Shown: piece after piece, positions 19,000-23,224 of the stretch
How the letters are laid out: every line of letters begins with the position of its first letter
How positions within the stretch are numbered: the stretch's first letter is position 1
Source of the DNA: Smittium culicis
Lineage: Eukaryota > Kickxellomycota > Harpellomycetes > Harpellales > Legeriomycetaceae
Assembly (NCBI GenBank): GCA_001970855.1
Contig: LSSN01002715.1
Location: 1 to 23,224, forward strand
Length of the DNA stretch: 23,224 bases
Reading direction: 5' to 3'
Notes under the pieces: generated by a model
Database searches by the model: none
What the model saw: only the letters and a program-made list of their open reading frames with translations
Told to the model about the DNA's origin: nothing
Position numbers and translations under genes: made by a program

Positions 19000-19819
19000 T
19001 AAAAGAACCAAATAATTATTCAAAATTGGGGAATGAAATATATTATAGAACGTGTATATTAGATCTTTCACACTTTTCTTAGAAAAATTATATGAGTATA
19101 CTAGAAAATGTAACTGTCTGTATTGAATAACCACGCTTAGCTATTATTTATAAACTTATTAGTTCTAAAATTAAATAAGATTCTTTTAAGAGTGACATAA
19201 ATGCTACTTAACTATTTAAAATAAATCTTGAAATATAATACAAAACATTATTATATTTAATAAAGTATTACTTTTTTTTAATGAAAATCCCACAAAGTTG
19301 TAAGATAAATATGTATCAAAATTTTTAACGAAAAAGCTAATAATTTGCCGGAATCTAGTAAAAAAAGTTTATAGCGAAAGTGATGTAATGTGAAGTTAAA
19401 TAATATTTTAATTGATCTCATCACATCTCAATAATGATTTAAATGTGGTGTATAGATATGAAATTTTATCATTTATCGCAATATTTTTATTTTAAAAAAA
19501 AGTATAAATAGAAAACAAGCGCGCAAATTTTAATAATCGTATTAAATACATTCCTTATTAATCTTGGATTTTTAATTACTTTTGAAAACAGATTTTTTTA
19601 TGGGTAGATTTAATTTTTTTTAAAATTTAACTAATAATCTAATTGATATATTAATTTATATTTTTTGTGAACAAAAACTTTTTTTGACTACCAATGTAAT
19701 TAATTACTAAGAATGAAAAAAGAGGCGTAATAACAAAAAATAGTATCGTTTGTATGTATAAAAATATTATTATTAATATTCCGCTTTCTTGTAATTATCA
19801 TGTAGATGAAATAATATTT
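19000..19819. other. AT-rich DNA downstream of the bHLH gene; nothing recognised
   Basis: This stretch holds the presumed 3' untranslated region of the bHLH gene on the minus strand, next to 19820. No coding or RNA feature is supported. Confidence 0.5.
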
Positions 19820-21056
19820 TCAATTTTTAGATTTGCTATTTTGTTTATTATTTGCACTTGATTTTGGAATGCTGCAATTTTCACTAGATGCAATTCTTTC
19901 TTCTGGAAACACGGCTTGAATTTTTTTTACATAATCACAAGTTAGTCTTAGAATTAGCCCTTTGTTTGGTTTTATAGATGGATCCTTCATACTAAGAGGC
20001 AGTAGTGTATATAGCTCTTGAATTCTATCATTAATATTATCTCTTCTTCTTCTCTCTACAGCGTTATGGCTTTCTCTTCTTTTCTGTCTCTTTTCATTTA
20101 TAAGCTGGTCTCTGCTGAATAAAATATAATTTTAAAGCATTTCAAATTAGAATTGAATAATTATATTATATTTTACACAAGATTAATAAAATAATAGTAG
20201 AAATAAAGTTATACCTTGCACTTTTGTTTCCTATAATAGTATTTTTTTGCTTCGCACTAGTTCGAGGTTGATTTTGAACTATATTCATAGCGTGGTTTAC
20301 ATGTTCGATATTTGAGGAGTAAAGTACTGGGCTATTCATATATTCTGTTACTTTTGATAAACTCTGGTTATAAAAATTTGGGCTTGAAGAGCTACTTTCA
20401 TTTTGCATAGAGATTCCTAGAGCTATTTGATTATTTATGAAATTCATCTGAGGTGGGTTATTTTTTTGCGCATATATGCTATGATCATTGAAATTACCGC
20501 CATTGTTATATTCGTTTGGTCTGACATGGTTCTGAGCATTGAAATTTTGATCAATGTTTTGAACGCTATTTGCATACTCAAGCCTCTCAAATCCGTCCAT
20601 ATTTACCCGTTCATCATAATTAACAGTTGACATATGTAAACCTTGATGGTTAATTTTATTATCAACTTTTGGCAAGTTGTACATTTCAACGTTTTGATTA
20701 AATTCTGAACCGTAACCATTGAACCCATTTATATCAAAAACGGTGTTGTAATTGGAGCTTCGTTTGTTATAAGAGTCCATATTAGAATAATTATCGTTGC
20801 TAGAGTTTCTGTAATCAAAATCTGATATATTTTCATTATTTACTTTTTGGATTTCTCTATCATTATCGGTGCTGTTATTATATCCATCGAATATTATTGA
20901 GTTGATGTCAACTTTCTTGTTATATTGTTGGCTTAAAGCAATATCGTCATAACCAGCAAAACCTACTCCATTTAAAATTTGGGCCGAGTTTTGATGAAAA
21001 TTTTGTTCTTCGTTATTAGGTTTTTTCTTTTCAGAGAAAATTTGATTTCCGAGCAT
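19820..21056 (-). CDS. bHLH transcription factor, class B (MITF/USF-like domain), two exons
   Basis: Exon 1 is 21056-20215, an intron of 100 bases is 20214-20115, and exon 2 is 20114-19820. They join in frame to give 378 residues. Exon 1 codes an Asn/Ser-rich disordered region with no known domain. Exon 2 carries the bHLH: a basic region with H297, E301 and R305 at the class B contact positions, predicting CACGTG-type E-box binding. Helix 1 reads [14 protein letters not shown], the loop [12 protein letters not shown], and helix 2 [14 protein letters not shown]. Helix 1 and the NKG loop end resemble MITF/TFE proteins most. No leucine zipper follows; the protein ends about 30 residues later in a polar tail. 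It probably acts as a nuclear dimer. The start is the first ATG after an in-frame TAA nine codons upstream, though an untranslated first exon cannot be excluded. Targets are unknown. Confidence 0.82.
20115..20214 (-). other. Spliceosomal intron of the bHLH gene (100 bases)
   Basis: The donor is AAG|GTATAA and the acceptor TTCAG, with a branch-site-like TTCTAAT about 45 bases before the acceptor. Without removal the frame stops at 20166 and the bHLH domain is lost; with it the basic region is read in phase. The acceptor is a CAGCAG tandem, so splicing three bases later would drop one Ser. Confidence 0.8.
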
Positions 21057-23224
21057 CTCTGTAGTCGGTATTTACTAGCAGCCCTATTAGGTAAAATAAA
21101 TATAATTTTTTATTACAAAGAGCAAAAAATAAAATAGCTCGATTAATTTTTCTTATTTATTATGTTTTTAAATGTTTATAGATGAAAATTATCCTATTAG
21201 TTTTTCCTTTCTGGATTATTTTCACAAAATTTGATTTGAAAATATTATTAATAACTCTGCTATTTAAAATTATAAACTTAATAATAAACTATCCAATATA
21301 TAAGTAATAGCAATCTCTATATTATATTACCTCAATAAACGCGTTTTTTATACTTTTTTATAGTGTGATTAAAATGTGAGCTCATTCAAAAAGATATGTC
21401 TTGAAAATGCGAAATTAAAAAGGACTAATTCTGTGATATTAATCTAAAAGGATTTTCATTTATTTATAAGTAGTAAAATAAAAAGTAAATTAAAAAATAT
21501 CATGTATTAGCCTATGTTAAAATATCATAATAAAAAAGAACGTAGTAATAATGTGATAAATGATTTCGAGGCTTAAGAACAATATGTTTTTTACTAATAA
21601 ATTTGCTAATAAATCTGATTTTTTTTAATATATTTATTATTATGTGGTCATGTCAACTTTTTTTATAATTTTTTTGTGCAACTTTAAAAATTAAGATAAT
21701 GTAAAATAAAATGTTGAGTACTCTTTATAACCCATTAGACAAGAAAGGCAAAACATTAAAAAAGTGAAACTGATGGCTAAAATTCAATAAAATCTTGTCC
21801 ATACAGATTAATTAAAACAATGGCTAACTTATTTTTATTTTATAGTAAAAAAAATTATTGAAACCTAAGTTTCAAAAAGCCACTGGTAATTTATAATTAA
21901 ATTTAACTTTTGCGTGACACTCTTTTTATTAAGTATTGGTAAATTGATATGTTCATATTTGATACAATATAGTGTTATGTGTGCTAAAATATGTAATACT
22001 TATTTGCCTGTGCGTATCTAATTGAATTTATTTTTTTGATAATTTATGAATAATAGTAATAGAAAGAGATTAATAAATTTCATAAATTCAAATAGTTAAT
22101 TTTTTTATTGGTGTATATTGTTGATAAGAAAAAATACCTAGGGTAGTATAAATTTTGGACGTGGCTTATTGCCTATAAAAGTCTAACTACGCTTTACTTT
22201 TATAGTGCCAAAAATATCAATGCCTTACTATTATATTGGGTATCATATGAGTATATAATTATTTAAAATATGATGGTTTAATTTGTCTTTGATATTTTTA
22301 TTAAAAAAATTTTTTTTAAATTGTTGGAGTGACTTTATAAAATTAATTTTTACCATATTCTCATGATGCAACTTTTTATTATTGTTTATTAATTAATTAT
22401 TTCGATTGGTTATTGGCGCCTAAAAAAATAATGGCAATTAAAAGCCTCGTAGCCAAGAAGTCATTAGCTCTACCAGCTTATTTATTATTGCCCAAATCGC
22501 CTATAAATTTTTTTTATATAGCCGAGTCTAGTTAGTGGCTAGTTTTATTTCTTTTTTGTTAAAAATTTAGAAAGTAAGAGATTCCAAAATTCCAAAATTT
22601 TGATATAATGTAAAATTTAGTTTAATTTAGGTCGATATATGCCCGTAGGCTCTCACAGTATAAGCTATACGTTTAAAAAATAGTTTTTTTTTATAAAGTA
22701 ATTAGTGAAAAGTTTGTATGTTTATAAATATATTATCTTTATGGAATCCATTACTATGGACAAATTCCTGATTAAATTTGGAGCTAAATGGTATAAAAGA
22801 TACTTTTAAAAAAATAAAAATAAAGACTACTTAAATTAATACAATTTAAACCATATATACGCACTTTGTATTGAATGGCTAGCGTTAGGTATGAAGTTTA
22901 GAGTATTTATTTTAATCGGCGCTGTAGCTTGTTAATATTATAAAATATTAACAAATTAATTTTTTATAGTTTTTTTTTCAGTTAAAAGTTTTAATTTTTT
23001 TAGTATAATATAATATTTTTTAATAAAATAAAATCTTTAGGTTTAATAGTTATAATTTAGCGTTTTAAAAGTTTGAAGGACAATTTAATTTTTTTTAAAA
23101 CAATTTCCTGGGTTTAAGCTATGTTTGTTTTATGGTGAGGCTTATTTACACTAGTTTGATTTCTAATATGTTTTTTTCTCGAGCTTATAACGCTATGATA
23201 ATATAAACCAGTAAGATTTAATTT
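21057..23224. other. AT-rich DNA to the window end; nothing recognised
   Basis: The part next to 21056 should hold the bHLH promoter. No frame with protein-like composition, no tRNA or rRNA, and no copy of the MITE, LINE or DIRS families is visible. It consists of A/T-runs with no clear tandem structure. Confidence 0.5.

Noticed and set aside
22430..22485. tRNA-like stretch on the minus strand (CTGGTAGAGCTAATGACT)
   Set aside because: It resembles a D-arm/A-box, but no anticodon arm, T-arm (GGTTCGA-type) or acceptor pairing can be found around it.

Overview
The window looks like nuclear DNA from a very AT-rich, compact, intron-containing eukaryote. An early-diverging fungus is the best guess. 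The basis is an APC/C subunit Cdc27/Apc3, a class B bHLH transcription factor with a short GT-AG intron, standard-code reading frames, and DIRS-type and APE-type retrotransposons. The exact lineage cannot be fixed from the sequence alone. I see no bacterial, organellar or CRISPR features.

Layout, left to right. (1) 1-1632: 3' part of a DIRS-type (tyrosine-recombinase) retrotransposon. It has an RNase H/methyltransferase-like ORF overlapped by a tyrosine-recombinase ORF that is broken by a frameshift, followed by a strong hairpin. (2) About 2417-4084, + strand: a badly decayed non-LTR element (LINE-A) with an ORF1 fossil, including a relic CCHC zinc knuckle, and the start of an endonuclease ORF2. 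(3) 4204-4986: a cluster of short (~197 bp) non-coding elements flanked by TTAA with CCCTTTCCCG ends. I read these as piggyBac-like MITEs; one copy is nested inside another. (4) 6058-8907, + strand: an intact intronless Cdc27/Apc3 gene. (5) About 9967-15610, - strand: a long, nearly full-length but dead non-LTR retrotransposon (LINE-B). It has a Gag-like ORF1 with an intact CCHC knuckle, then an APE endonuclease and reverse transcriptase ORF2. Stops, frameshifts, a mutated catalytic site (FADD to FADN) and a ~400 bp insert carrying a 13-bp minisatellite have inactivated it. (6) 16986-17366, - strand: a small predicted secreted protein. (7) About 18141-18999: three more MITE copies, two of them back to back. 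(8) 19820-21056, - strand: a two-exon bHLH gene whose DNA-binding domain lies in the second exon. (9) 21057-23224: AT-rich DNA with nothing recognisable.

The three host-type genes (Apc3, the secreted protein, bHLH) are unrelated in function and widely spaced, so no operon or pathway cluster is implied. Much of the rest is transposon debris. The DIRS element and parts of LINE-B (ORF2 reverse transcriptase and 3' region) are visibly richer in G+C than the surrounding DNA, while LINE-A has drifted to the host's AT-rich composition, which suggests a relative age order. The most informative new signal is the TTAA/CCCTTTCCCG MITE family, with six copies, constant length and a clean nested insertion. 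No novel functional system beyond this could be supported.
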